A stretch of 64,000 nt of DNA from Winogradskyella sp. (GCF_013213835.1 NZ_JABSSU010000004.1:496001-560000), one strand, 5' to 3'. Positions 36,196-45,095 are shown, counted from the first letter of the stretch. Numbers and translations: made by a program. Notes: a model not told the origin generated them from the letters alone.

Positions 36196-37431
36196 ATGTT
36201 TAGATTAATATTATTCATACTAATAATCGCAATTTTAGATTATTATACCTTCCAATCTTTTAAAACGATCACTAAAAGCACTTGGTGGAACGTGTTGTAT
36301 TGGCTTATTTCAATTGGTATAATAGGAAATTGTATTTACCAAGCAGTGACTATAGATAGGTCAAACGGAATTCCATTCAGTTTTTCTCTGGCTATGGTGT
36401 TGTTTATTTTGTTCTTTGTTCCGAAGATTATTGTAGGGATTGTGCTATTTGGTGAAGATGTGTTTAGAGCGATTATGTACGTTGTTGAAAAACTGACGAC
36501 GCAATCTAACGATGTAAAGATTAGTTTTGAAGGCCGTAGAAAGTTTGTTTCAAAAATTGCTTTAGGACTTGCGGCAATTCCTTTTTCTTCTATTCTTTAT
36601 GGGGTGATAAAAGGCAAATATAATTTTAAGGTTTTAAAATATACATTACATTTTGAAGATCTTCCAAAGGCTTTTGATGGTTTTAAGCTAACGCAAATTA
36701 GTGATGTGCACTCTGGCAGTTTTGATAATCCTAACAAAGTTGAATATGCCATTGACCTTATAAATGAGCAAGAAAGCGATATGATTGTATTCACTGGCGA
36801 TATGGTGAATAACAAGGCTAGTGAAATGAAGCCATATATAAATATTTTTAAGAAGTTAAATGCTAAAGATGGTTTATATTCAGTTTTAGGTAATCATGAT
36901 TATGGTGATTATGTGCGTTGGAATTCTAAAGAAGATAAAAATCAGAATCTTGAAGATTTGAAGGCAATACAGAAGGAAATTGGTTTTGATTTACTTTTAA
37001 ATGAAAATAGGTTTATTCAAAGAGGAGATGACCGTATTGCTTTGGTTGGTGTAGAAAATTGGGGTAAAGGAGGTTTTAAAAAAGCTGGAGACTTAAAAAA
37101 AGCCTCTAGTTTGGTAGATCATAACGATTTCAAAATTTTATTAAGTCATGATCCTAGCCATTGGGAAGAAGAAGTTATTAGTGATGAAAAGCATTATCAT
37201 TTAACTTTAAGTGGTCACACACATGGCATGCAATTTGGTATTGAAATACCTGGTTGGTTTAAATGGAGTCCTGTAAAGTGGCGATATAAGTATTGGGCAG
37301 GGATTTATCAGGAGTTAGGGCAATATATCAATGTAAATAGAGGATTTGGTTACTTGGCGTTTCCTGGAAGAGTTGGCATTTGGCCAGAAATTACAGTGAT
37401 AGAACTTAAAAAAGGTTCAAAATCAGTTTAA
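36196..37431 (+). CDS. membrane-anchored metallophosphoesterase
   Basis: 411 residues from ATG 36196. A longer frame from TTG 36100 was rejected because it begins inside the preceding terminator and crosses the promoter. Three or four membrane helices (about 1-130) precede a calcineurin-like domain (about 165-400) with all metal-binding blocks: ISDVHSG, FTGDMVN, LGNHDYGD, LSHDPSHW and SGHTHGMQFG. This resembles the YkuE/YaeI group. Its substrate is unknown; membrane attachment suggests a lipid or envelope phosphoester. Confidence 0.9.
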   Translation: MFRLILFILIIAILDYYTFQSFKTITKSTWWNVLYWLISIGIIGNCIYQAVTIDRSNGIPFSFSLAMVLFILFFVPKIIVGIVLFGEDVFRAIMYVVEKLTTQSNDVKISFEGRRKFVSKIALGLAAIPFSSILYGVIKGKYNFKVLKYTLHFEDLPKAFDGFKLTQISDVHSGSFDNPNKVEYAIDLINEQESDMIVFTGDMVNNKASEMKPYINIFKKLNAKDGLYSVLGNHDYGDYVRWNSKEDKNQNLEDLKAIQKEIGFDLLLNENRFIQRGDDRIALVGVENWGKGGFKKAGDLKKASSLVDHNDFKILLSHDPSHWEEEVISDEKHYHLTLSGHTHGMQFGIEIPGWFKWSPVKWRYKYWAGIYQELGQYINVNRGFGYLAFPGRVGIWPEITVIELKKGSKSV

Positions 37432-37501
37432 TTATAAACAATTGTTTATTTTTATATTATGCAATATAAGTCTTATATAAATTAAGAGTCAAAAATTTAT
37501 G

Positions 37502-37509
37502 TAGGTTTG
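37502..37509 (+). promoter_or_regulatory. -7 element for the thioredoxin-fold gene
   Basis: TAGGTTTG matches TAnnTTTG and lies 31 bases before the ATG at 37541. No -33 TTG is seen in the AT-rich upstream sequence. Confidence 0.45.
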
Positions 37510-37540
37510 TATTACCCATTTGCCAAAAAAACGATAAAAT

Positions 37541-37837
37541 ATGTCAAAATTTGGGGAATTAATAGATGTTGAAATCCCGGTTCTGTTAGACTTCTACACA
37601 GAATGGAGTGATGAGTCTGTTGCTATGCATCCGGTACTAAGAGATGTTGCTGCTGCACTTGGTGACAAAGCTAAAGTGATTAAGATTGATGTAGATAAAA
37701 ACAAAGAGCTTGCAGAGGCATTAAGGGTTAAAGGTCTACCAACACTTATAATCTACAAGGATGGCGAGATGAAATGGCGTCACAGTGGTGAGCAAGACGC
37801 TAATACTTTGATTGGAATTATTCAAGACTTTGTTTAG
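37541..37837 (+). CDS. thioredoxin-fold protein lacking both active-site cysteines
   Basis: 98 residues, cytoplasmic. The fold is clear from VLLDFYTEW, VIKIDVDKN, the cis-proline motif GLPTLIIYKDG and the C-terminal helix. The usual WCGPC is replaced by WSDES (residues 22-26), and the protein has no cysteine at all, so it cannot do thiol-disulfide exchange. It may bind protein partners or act as a chaperone-like domain. The ATG gives full thioredoxin length. Its end overlaps the convergent deacetylase gene by 20 bases. Confidence 0.85.
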   Translation: MSKFGELIDVEIPVLLDFYTEWSDESVAMHPVLRDVAAALGDKAKVIKIDVDKNKELAEALRVKGLPTLIIYKDGEMKWRHSGEQDANTLIGIIQDFV

Positions 37838-38501
37838 TAATTGCTTTAAACTCAAATCCTTTCTTACTATAATATTCTAAGACTTTTGGTAAAGCATATT
37901 CAAGGTTTTTAAAGGCCTTAACACTGTCGTGAAAAACGATAATACTGCCAGGGTTAGTTTTTGAAATGATGTTTGTTACACATTTTTCCGGACTTGTGCT
38001 TGGATCCCAATCAAATGATAAAATATCCCAAAGAATAATATTATATCCAAGTTTTAAAATCACCTTACTTTGACTTGGTTTAATTTTTCCATAAGGTGGC
38101 CTAAATAATTTAAGTTGTGCGGAAAGATTATTACTAAAGGATTCTGAACTTTCGAAATGACGTATTAATAATGCTTCAGTTTTTTTGGTGTTATTAGTGT
38201 ATTCTTGAGAAGAAGTTTTCCAGCCTTTTAAATGATTATAGGTGTGGTTACCAATTGAATGCCCATTGCTAATAACACGTTGAAATATTTCAGGATATAA
38301 ATCAATATTGTTGCCAATGCAGAAAAACGTGGCTTTAGCATTATACAGATGCAATTGATGAAGTACCCAATCTGTTACTTTTGGAGTTGGGCCATCGTCA
38401 AAGGTAAGGTATAGTTCTTTTTGGGATGTATTAATATTCCAGACAAAACTCGGAAAAATTGACTTTACAAATTCTGGTGTTTTGACTGGAATATAATTCA
38501 T
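37818..38501 (-). CDS. polysaccharide deacetylase family protein (NodB homology)
   Basis: 227 residues. The NodB domain shows the metal and catalytic motifs: LYLTFDDGPTP (motif 1), SIGNHTYNH (motif 2, HxxxH-like) and FRPPYGK (motif 3), then WDILSFDWD and IIVFHDS. It probably removes acetyl groups from peptidoglycan or an envelope polysaccharide. No signal peptide is obvious, so location is unclear. It lies 6 bases after the DUF2723 gene on the same strand, consistent with an envelope-related operon. Confidence 0.9.
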   Translation of the reverse strand: MNYIPVKTPEFVKSIFPSFVWNINTSQKELYLTFDDGPTPKVTDWVLHQLHLYNAKATFFCIGNNIDLYPEIFQRVISNGHSIGNHTYNHLKGWKTSSQEYTNNTKKTEALLIRHFESSESFSNNLSAQLKLFRPPYGKIKPSQSKVILKLGYNIILWDILSFDWDPSTSPEKCVTNIISKTNPGSIIVFHDSVKAFKNLEYALPKVLEYYSKKGFEFKAITKQSLE

Positions 38502-38507
38502 TATAAA

Positions 38508-41500
38508 TTATTCTTCTAAAGGTGCCAATTCGTCTTGAATACTATCGTTCAAAAAACTTTCAATATCTATATCGTCAATAGGTTCTTCCTCTTCTTCAGG
38601 TGTACCCATTAACTCATCTAGAATACTTAAATAACTATTGAATTTTTTAGTCTCTTCAAGCGCAAATTCTTCAGTGTCTTTTAATACTACAATATCTACC
38701 AAGGCTCTGTATCGTTGAATATCTAGGTAAATTTCATCTAATAAATAGATTTTATCTTCTTCATCTAATCCACCATAATACATCAGCTTTTCTTGATATT
38801 TCTCAGAAACATCTTTAAATAAAGCACGACCTTTATCCGTACTGCCAACTTCATAATAGGCACTGATATAAGGTTCTAGCAATGCATAAAAACCAAAGGT
38901 GTCAACTGGCATTTTCTCCATAGCTATATCAGCTATTTCTTCAGCCTTATCTAGTTTATCTTCATTAATTAAAGCTTCCATTAGTCTGGCTAAGTTACCG
39001 CGATATGTAATGCTATTACGGCGTGTTTCAATATCGTGATAGATATCTTCTCCGCTTCCGCCCCAATCCCATTTTTTAACCATATTGTACATGAGATCAG
39101 GATCTACACGGCCCATATCATAAGGATTAGCTCTGTCCACTGGCGTTTTAATTGGTACAAGTTTGTAACACATACCATCTAGCTGTAAGTAGTCTTTTAA
39201 CCAAACATAATCGTCGTCACCAAATGCACCTCCCGTAAAATATATAGGTCTTTCCCAATTATTGTTAGCGATAATATCTAACATTAATAGTCTATTCTTA
39301 TATAAATAAGAGCCTTCAATAGTTGCATATAGTTTATCTTCAATTTTATCCGCATCTTTTTGTTGTACAATACCATTATTTAAGACAACCTCTTTGTTGA
39401 CTGGTACACTTATATGACGTGTTGGAAAATAATTACTATTCTGAATATGCTTTGGATAGGCACTCGGATCCTCTCCTTTGGCTCTAACAATATGTTTAAA
39501 TTTTGCTTTAGGGTCATCACCAGACACAAAATCCATAAATTCTTTAATATCTAAAGTGTCATTAGCAATCCTTCTGTTAATCTCCCTGTAAATGATCACA
39601 TCTCTGGTGCCACCTCTGTATTGATTATGTGTGAGTTGAGATGGAATTGGATCACTTTCGTAAGCTTTACGCTTCATTTGATCAATGTACCAGTCCGTTT
39701 GAAATAAGCTGGTATTCACAACTCTAACGTCGGTACGAACACCTTCAATTTCTTGTAGATACCACAATGGGAAGGAATCATTATCGCCTATGGTAAATAA
39801 TATGGCATTAGGAGCGCAAGACTCTAGATATTTGCGAGCCATTGCATTTGCTGTATACTTGCCAGATCGGTCATGATCATCCCAATTATTTGCAGCTAAT
39901 ATACCAGGAACAAGCACTAGACAAACTAACGTCACAACAGGTGCTAATAATTTAGATTTTAAGTTAGACTTTATAAAGTCGTATATGGCATAAACACCAA
40001 AACCAATCCATATTGCAAAGACATAGAATGAGCCAACAACAGAATAGTCACGCTCTCTCGGTTCAAAAGGTCGTACATTAGTGTAAAATTGAATTGCCAA
40101 ACCAGTTAGTAAAAAGAATACCAATAGTACCCAAAAACGCTTGGTGTCTTTAAATAATAAGAACGATAAGCCTATTAAACCTAATATTAAGGGTAAAAAG
40201 TAATACGTGTTTCTAGCTTTATTTTGAAGGACATCGGTTGGTAAATTGTCTTGAGACAGTCCTAAGTGTAGTTCATCAATGAACTTTATTCCTGAAATCC
40301 AATTACCATTAAAGTCGTCATATTTTCCTTGAACATCATTTTGTCTTCCGGTGAAATTCCACATGAAATAACGCCAGTACATATATCCAAATTGGTACTG
40401 AAACATGTAGGCAATATTGTCTAAAAATGAAGGTTTTTCAATAATCAAAAATTGCTGTCCATAACTCTTAAGGAAATTTGCATAGCCTTCATAATCTACG
40501 TCACCTTCAAGCACACGTTTTCGAAAATCATTGACTATTTTATCTACCCTTTTCTTTTCCTGTAAGGCGTAAGCACTAGCATATTCACTAGCAATCTCAT
40601 CTGCGATACTTTCAGAGTTACCTTCCTTTAAAGCAACATCAAAATAGACATTATAAGCTTCATTAAAAGCTCGAGTTTGAACTTTAGGGTCAACTTCAAA
40701 GTCAATCAAGCCAGTAAACATCATGTAGTTATCGGCATGCTCGCTGCTCCACATTCTTGGTAGTATGGCTGCATGATTATGATTATAATTTTGTTTACTA
40801 TCCTTCCATTCATTTATAATCTCGTATTTGCCAGTTTTATCATTACGCTCGTAGTTCTTTTTGTCGTCAACAAAGGGTTCATCTTCATCAGCACCAGAAT
40901 ATACTTCAGTAAATTGAGGACCATAAAATAAATGTGTTTCTGGGTATTGTTCTAAATTATAATAAGCCAATAATTCACGAGCGTCAGAAGGGTTATTTTC
41001 ATTTATAATCACATTTGCATTTGCGCGTATTGGTAGCATCATCCAAGATGAAAATCCAATAAAAATAAACATTAAACATAGTACTAGTGTATTGACATGA
41101 ATTAAGCCTTTTTTTCGAGTAAAACTAAGCCCAAAATAAAATAACCCTACAACTAATAATACTGTAATTATTGTCCCTGAATTAAATGGTAATCCAATAG
41201 AATTAACAAAGAATACTTCGAGATAACCAAAAAGTTTTAATGTTGATGGTAAAAGCAATTTAAAAATGAAAAGTAGTATTGCCGCAGAAACTACATTGGC
41301 AATGATAAAATTCTTTACCGTTATTGTTTTGTAGTTTTTAAAGTAATAAATCAATCCTATAGCAGGAATGGTCAATAGGCCCATAAAGTGAACACCAAAA
41401 GACAAACCAATAATAAAAGCAATCAAAATCAGCCAGCGATTGCCTCTTGGTTTGTGCATGTCTTGCTCCCATCGTAAGGCCAAATAAAACATAACAGACA

Positions 41501-41963
41501 TGATTAATGTCGCCATAGCATAAACTTCTGTCTCAACTGCATTAAACCAAAAAGAGTCTGTAAATGTAAAAGCCAAACTACCAACTAATGCGCTACCTAA
41601 TATCGCTATGCCTTTATTTGGGTTAGATTCATTATTGAATTTTACAAGTTTTACAAGAAGTAAGCTAATAGTCCAATACATAAATAGAATCGTGAAGGCA
41701 CTTGCGACACCACTCATCATATTAAGTAACATTCCTATTTGAGAAGGTTCTAATGCAAACATCGAGAAAAAAGCTCCCATCATTTGAAAAAGTGGTGCTC
41801 CAGGTGGATGACCAACTTGAAGCTTAGATGAAGTTAAAATATATTCACCTGCATCCCAGAAACTTACGGTAGGTTCAATGGTTAAGCCGTAGACTATAAA
41901 AGCTATAGTAAAAACAAACCAAGCTAATATATTATTCCACTTTTTAAAGTTAAAATTTGTCAT
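38508..41963 (-). CDS. DUF2723 multi-pass membrane protein with C-terminal TPR-like region
   Basis: 1151 residues from the ATG at 41963. An upstream TTG adds 12 residues of poor quality (MLNSPALKERFF) and was rejected. The N-terminal DUF2723 region (about 10-330) contains the PTVSFWDAGEYILTS and QVGHPPGAPLFQM motif resembling the Asp-containing loop of GT-C glycosyltransferases. About a dozen membrane helices are spread to about residue 700, and the C-terminal 150 residues are acidic and helical. It is probably an envelope mannosyltransferase-like enzyme; donor and acceptor are unknown. Confidence 0.88.
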   Translation of the reverse strand: MTNFNFKKWNNILAWFVFTIAFIVYGLTIEPTVSFWDAGEYILTSSKLQVGHPPGAPLFQMMGAFFSMFALEPSQIGMLLNMMSGVASAFTILFMYWTISLLLVKLVKFNNESNPNKGIAILGSALVGSLAFTFTDSFWFNAVETEVYAMATLIMSVMFYLALRWEQDMHKPRGNRWLILIAFIIGLSFGVHFMGLLTIPAIGLIYYFKNYKTITVKNFIIANVVSAAILLFIFKLLLPSTLKLFGYLEVFFVNSIGLPFNSGTIITVLLVVGLFYFGLSFTRKKGLIHVNTLVLCLMFIFIGFSSWMMLPIRANANVIINENNPSDARELLAYYNLEQYPETHLFYGPQFTEVYSGADEDEPFVDDKKNYERNDKTGKYEIINEWKDSKQNYNHNHAAILPRMWSSEHADNYMMFTGLIDFEVDPKVQTRAFNEAYNVYFDVALKEGNSESIADEIASEYASAYALQEKKRVDKIVNDFRKRVLEGDVDYEGYANFLKSYGQQFLIIEKPSFLDNIAYMFQYQFGYMYWRYFMWNFTGRQNDVQGKYDDFNGNWISGIKFIDELHLGLSQDNLPTDVLQNKARNTYYFLPLILGLIGLSFLLFKDTKRFWVLLVFFLLTGLAIQFYTNVRPFEPRERDYSVVGSFYVFAIWIGFGVYAIYDFIKSNLKSKLLAPVVTLVCLVLVPGILAANNWDDHDRSGKYTANAMARKYLESCAPNAILFTIGDNDSFPLWYLQEIEGVRTDVRVVNTSLFQTDWYIDQMKRKAYESDPIPSQLTHNQYRGGTRDVIIYREINRRIANDTLDIKEFMDFVSGDDPKAKFKHIVRAKGEDPSAYPKHIQNSNYFPTRHISVPVNKEVVLNNGIVQQKDADKIEDKLYATIEGSYLYKNRLLMLDIIANNNWERPIYFTGGAFGDDDYVWLKDYLQLDGMCYKLVPIKTPVDRANPYDMGRVDPDLMYNMVKKWDWGGSGEDIYHDIETRRNSITYRGNLARLMEALINEDKLDKAEEIADIAMEKMPVDTFGFYALLEPYISAYYEVGSTDKGRALFKDVSEKYQEKLMYYGGLDEEDKIYLLDEIYLDIQRYRALVDIVVLKDTEEFALEETKKFNSYLSILDELMGTPEEEEEPIDDIDIESFLNDSIQDELAPLEE

Positions 41964-42066
41964 AAAAAACCGTTCTTTAAGTGCTGGCGAATTTAGCAAT
42001 TATTACCTAAAAGCCTATCCTTTTAAGTTAACGTTAAGTAAATTCAATTATTTTTTAGGATTTTTT

Positions 42067-42096
42067 TTGTCTATGACAAAGTTTGTATTAAATTTG
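42067..42096 (+). promoter_or_regulatory. promoter of tRNA-Gln
   Basis: TTG (42067-42069), 19 bases, then TAAATTTG (42089-42096) is a full match to the Bacteroidota promoter consensus. Predicted transcription begins about 14 bases before the tRNA. Confidence 0.8.
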
Positions 42097-42114
42097 CACG
42101 CTCAATCGTGAGAT

Positions 42115-42187
42115 TGGCCTATGGTGTAACTGGCAACACGTCTGGTTTTGGTCCAGAAGAGTCTAGGTTCGAGCCCTAGTAGGCCAA
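42115..42187 (+). tRNA. tRNA-Gln (UUG)
   Basis: Complete cloverleaf: acceptor TGGCCTA/TAGGCCA, D arm GTGT/ACAC, anticodon stem TCTGG/CCAGA with loop TTTTGGT giving anticodon TTG (Gln, reads CAA/CAG), and T arm CTAGG-TTCGAGC-CCTAG. The CCA end is not encoded. A strong promoter precedes it, and hairpin terminators follow. Confidence 0.97.
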
Positions 42188-42196
42188 CAAATTGAT

Positions 42197-42231
42197 AAAG
42201 TCTTAATTCTGAATGGAGTTGGGACTTTTTT
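42197..42231 (+). terminator. probable tRNA-Gln terminator
   Basis: AAAGTCTTAATTC pairs with GGAGTTGGGACTTT using several G-U pairs and is followed by TTTT. It starts 10 bases after the tRNA 3' end. Confidence 0.55.
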
Positions 42232-42250
42232 ATTTCTAATACATTTTGGG

Positions 42251-42328
42251 CGAGAAGTTGATACTGAGCTTGTCGAAGCAAACCCTACTTGTCTGCTAAA
42301 ACATTGTGAAGGCAGAGTAGGTCAACAA
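42251..42328. repeat. intergenic repeat-like block after tRNA-Gln
   Basis: Contains GATACTGAGCTTGTCGAAGC (42260-42279), a sequence type I recall as dispersed in intergenic regions of many Flavobacteriaceae. Next is an imperfect hairpin (CCTACT..CTGC at 42284-42296 with GCAG..AGTAGG at 42312-42321). It ends in GTAGGTCAACAA (42317-42328), a copy with one mismatch of the tRNA 3' end plus flank (42179-42190). Origin is unclear. Confidence 0.4.
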
Positions 42329-42358
42329 AAAAACCTAATCCAACTGATTAGGTTTTTT
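42327..42358. terminator. bidirectional terminator between tRNA-Gln and uspA
   Basis: AAAAACCTAATC and GATTAGGTTTTTT form a stem with a five-base loop and A/T runs on both sides, able to stop transcription from either direction. It lies about 24 bases after the universal stress protein gene's stop. Confidence 0.88.
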
Positions 42359-42381
42359 AAATTTCTGGATGGTTATTTATT

Positions 42382-43206
42382 CTAAATCTTAAAAGTAATC
42401 ACAGGTCGTTTTGCATGATTCACCAAATCTTCACTGATACTATGATTAAAGAAGTGAGCAATACCTTGTCTACCATGTGTGCTAATACCAATTAGATCTG
42501 CATCTATCTCAGCAGAGAAGTTTAGAATACCACTTTCTACGCTCACATCATTGAACACGTTAGTTGTGAAATTATCAAAGACTTCACTAGAAATAAAATC
42601 GTTAATTCTAGTGCGAGCATCGTAAGTAGTAATAAAGTGATTAGCTGTATTGACCATTAGTAAATGTATTTTAGCATCGAAAAGTTTTGCAAATTCAACA
42701 GCTTGCTTGTAGGTTTCTTTGTTGTCGTTTTTAAAGTCTGAAGCAAATACAAAATTCTTGATATCAAAGCTTGAATGCTCGTTTTTTATAACTAAAACTG
42801 GTACATCAGAAGTTCTTACAACTTTTTCGGCATTAGATCCTATAAACATTTCCATTAGACCTGAAGCACCATGAGAACCCATAATAATCATGTCTATTTC
42901 ATATTCTTTTACAGATTCTTTAATCTCATTAAATGTAATATCTGCTTTTACTGTTTCGTGAACGGTTATATCCTGCAGGTAATCACTTTCCATGAGGTCT
43001 TCAAACTTCTTGTGAGCCAATTTCATAAAAAATAAGGTTTCTGGAATATCGCTTTTAACGGCACCAGGGTCAATGTGCTGCATTGGTATTTCCATCATGT
43101 GTAATAAATAGATCTCAGCATCATGCTTTTTAGCCAGCATCGCTGCTACCTTAAGGGCATTTTCAGCTTGCTCGGAGAAATCAGTAGGAACAAGGATTCT
43201 TTTCAT
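42382..43206 (-). CDS. universal stress protein with tandem UspA domains
   Basis: 274 residues. The first UspA domain (about 1-145) begins MKRILVPTDFSEQAENAL and has the ATP-binding pattern GSHGASGLMEMFIGSNAEKV. The second (about 150-274) has GISTHGRQGIAHFFNHSISEDL, a less perfect version. Double UspA proteins are common in Bacteroidota and are linked to stress survival, though the molecular action is unclear. It is a single-gene unit ended by the shared terminator at 42327-42358. Confidence 0.93.
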   Translation of the reverse strand: MKRILVPTDFSEQAENALKVAAMLAKKHDAEIYLLHMMEIPMQHIDPGAVKSDIPETLFFMKLAHKKFEDLMESDYLQDITVHETVKADITFNEIKESVKEYEIDMIIMGSHGASGLMEMFIGSNAEKVVRTSDVPVLVIKNEHSSFDIKNFVFASDFKNDNKETYKQAVEFAKLFDAKIHLLMVNTANHFITTYDARTRINDFISSEVFDNFTTNVFNDVSVESGILNFSAEIDADLIGISTHGRQGIAHFFNHSISEDLVNHAKRPVITFKI

Positions 43207-43261
43207 GGATTGTTGTTTTAGTTAGTTATATAAATTTAATAAAAATATAGAACTTCACAAC

Positions 43262-43293
43262 TTGGATAAATCGAGAAAAATAATGTATATTTG
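43262..43293 (+). promoter_or_regulatory. rimP-nusA-infB promoter
   Basis: TTG (43262-43264), 21 bases, then TATATTTG (43286-43293) matches the -33/-7 consensus. The transcription start is predicted near 43298, giving a leader of about 55 bases with the hairpin at 43320-43345. Confidence 0.75.
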
Positions 43294-43319
43294 CATCGTT
43301 ATTTAAGGAATGAATACGC

Positions 43320-43345
43320 GAGAGGACGAAAAGTCCTCTCTTTTT
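43320..43345 (+). promoter_or_regulatory. terminator-like hairpin in the rimP-nusA-infB leader
   Basis: GAGAGGAC (43320-43327) pairs perfectly with GTCCTCTC (43333-43340) across a GAAAA loop and is followed by TTTTT. This has the full form of an intrinsic terminator, placed after the promoter and 10 bases before the rimP start codon. As the operon encodes the termination factor NusA, attenuation and feedback control are plausible. Confidence 0.7.
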
Positions 43346-43354
43346 ATATTAGAA

Positions 43355-43819
43355 ATGTTCAAAAAGATAGTAGAAGATTTATTGCAAAATGCCTTAGATG
43401 AGAGGCCAGATCTGTTTTTAATTGATTTTACCATTTCTCCGGAAAATGCTATTAAAATAGTTTTAGATGGTGATAATGGTGTTTTGGTTGAAGATTGTAT
43501 GTTTGTGAGTAGAGCTATTGAGCATAATATGGATAGAGAAGAACAAGACTTTTCATTGCAAGTGTTGTCCTCTGGGGCAACTTCTCCGCTACTTATGCCT
43601 AGACAATATAAAAGACACATAGGAAGAAATCTTCAGGTAAAAACCATTGAAGGTGATAAAATAGAAGGTGAACTTGCTAGTGCAGATGAAGAATCTGTAC
43701 TGTTAAAGTGGAAGACTAGAGAACCTAAACCTATTGGAAAAGGTAAAGTGACCGTGACGAAAGAGGCAAGCATAGCCTATGGCGATATTAAAGAAGCAAA
43801 AGTTAAGATAAAATTTTAA
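43355..43819 (+). CDS. rimP: ribosome maturation factor RimP
   Basis: 154 residues from ATG 43355. An in-frame ATG at 43310 would translate through the leader hairpin and gives 15 extra residues unlike the family, so it was rejected. RimP helps 30S assembly. The N-terminal alpha-beta domain begins MFKKIVEDLL, and the C-terminal Sm-like domain has RHIGRNLQVKT and a GELASADEESVLLKW stretch. It is 12 bases before nusA, the standard rimP-nusA-infB order. Confidence 0.93.
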   Translation: MFKKIVEDLLQNALDERPDLFLIDFTISPENAIKIVLDGDNGVLVEDCMFVSRAIEHNMDREEQDFSLQVLSSGATSPLLMPRQYKRHIGRNLQVKTIEGDKIEGELASADEESVLLKWKTREPKPIGKGKVTVTKEASIAYGDIKEAKVKIKF

Positions 43820-43831
43820 TTCATATCAATT

Positions 43832-45064
43832 ATGGAAAATGTAGCATTAATAGAATCATTTTCAGAGTTTAAAGACGACAAGTTAATAGACAGAGTTACG
43901 CTGATGGCGATTCTAGAGGATGTATTGCGTAATGCATTGAAGAAAAAGTATGGTGATGACGACAACTTTGATATTATTATAAATCCTGATAAAGGAGATT
44001 TAGAGATTTGGAGAAACCGTATAGTCGTAGCTGATGGTGAAGTAGAAGACGAAAATCAGGAAATAGCATTATCTGAAGCTCAAAAAATTGAGCCAGATTT
44101 TGAAGTTGGTGAAGATGTAGCAGAAGAAGTAAAGTTAATAGACTTAGGAAGACGTTCTATCTTAGCTTTAAGACAAAACTTAATTTCTAAAATCCACGAA
44201 CACGACAATACTAATATATACAAGCAGTTTAAAGAATTAGAAGGAGAGATTTACACGGCTGAGGTTCATCACATTCGTCATAGAGCAATCATTTTATTAG
44301 ATGATGAAGGAAATGAAATTATCCTTCCTAAAGACAAGCAGATTCCTTCAGATTTCTTTAGAAAAGGTGAAAACGTAAGAGGTATTATTGAAAGTGTTGA
44401 GCTTAAAGGAAGCAAGCCAGCAATAATAATGTCTAGAACTTCACCAATTTTCTTAGAAAAGTTGTTTGAGCAAGAAATTCCAGAGGTTTTTGATGGCTTA
44501 ATTACAGTGAAGAAAGTAGTAAGAATTCCAGGTGAAAAAGCAAAAGTAGCAGTAGATTCTTATGATGATAGAATAGATCCTGTAGGTGCTTGTGTAGGTA
44601 TGAAAGGATCAAGAATTCATGGCATTGTACGTGAATTAGGTAATGAAAATATAGATGTAATCAATTATACAAATAACGTTCAGTTGTTTGTCACGAGAGC
44701 GTTAAGTCCAGCAAGAGTAACTTCATTAAAATTAGATGAAGAAAACATGAGAGCTGAAGTATTGTTAAAGCCAGAAGAAGTGTCTAAAGCGATAGGTAGA
44801 GGTGGACACAATATTAGACTAGCTGGGCAATTAACTGGTTTTGAGATCGATGTATTTAGAGAAGGTGCGGAAGAAGATGTTGAGTTAAAAGAATTCTCTG
44901 ATGAAATTGATGAGTGGATTATAGATGAATTTAATAAAGCTGGTTTAGATACAGCAAAAAGCATTCTAGAGCAAGACGTTAGCGATTTAGTGAAGCGTAC
45001 AGATTTAGAAGAAGAAACAATTTTAGAAGTTATTAGAATTCTAAAAGAAGAATTTGAAGAATAA
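43832..45064 (+). CDS. nusA: transcription termination/antitermination factor NusA
   Basis: 410 residues. NusA binds RNA polymerase and nascent RNA to control pausing and termination. It has an N-terminal polymerase-binding domain (about 1-125), an S1 domain (about 130-200, EGEIYTAEVHHIRHRAIIL), and two KH domains (GACVGMKGSRIHGIVREL and SKAIGRGGHNIRLAGQLTG). The C-terminal acidic repeats of E. coli NusA are absent, normal outside Proteobacteria. Second gene of the operon, 31 bases before infB. Confidence 0.97.
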   Translation: MENVALIESFSEFKDDKLIDRVTLMAILEDVLRNALKKKYGDDDNFDIIINPDKGDLEIWRNRIVVADGEVEDENQEIALSEAQKIEPDFEVGEDVAEEVKLIDLGRRSILALRQNLISKIHEHDNTNIYKQFKELEGEIYTAEVHHIRHRAIILLDDEGNEIILPKDKQIPSDFFRKGENVRGIIESVELKGSKPAIIMSRTSPIFLEKLFEQEIPEVFDGLITVKKVVRIPGEKAKVAVDSYDDRIDPVGACVGMKGSRIHGIVRELGNENIDVINYTNNVQLFVTRALSPARVTSLKLDEENMRAEVLLKPEEVSKAIGRGGHNIRLAGQLTGFEIDVFREGAEEDVELKEFSDEIDEWIIDEFNKAGLDTAKSILEQDVSDLVKRTDLEEETILEVIRILKEEFEE

Positions 45065-45095
45065 CATATAATTAAGTTATATTACAGGCAATTTT

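Noticed and set aside
42179..42328. Integrated element at tRNA-Gln
   Set aside because: Only 138 bases separate the two 3'-end copies and no integrase is present, so it is listed as a possible scar only.
43310..43354. Upstream ATG start for rimP
   Set aside because: The extra 15 residues are encoded by the leader hairpin and its U-tract and do not resemble RimP.
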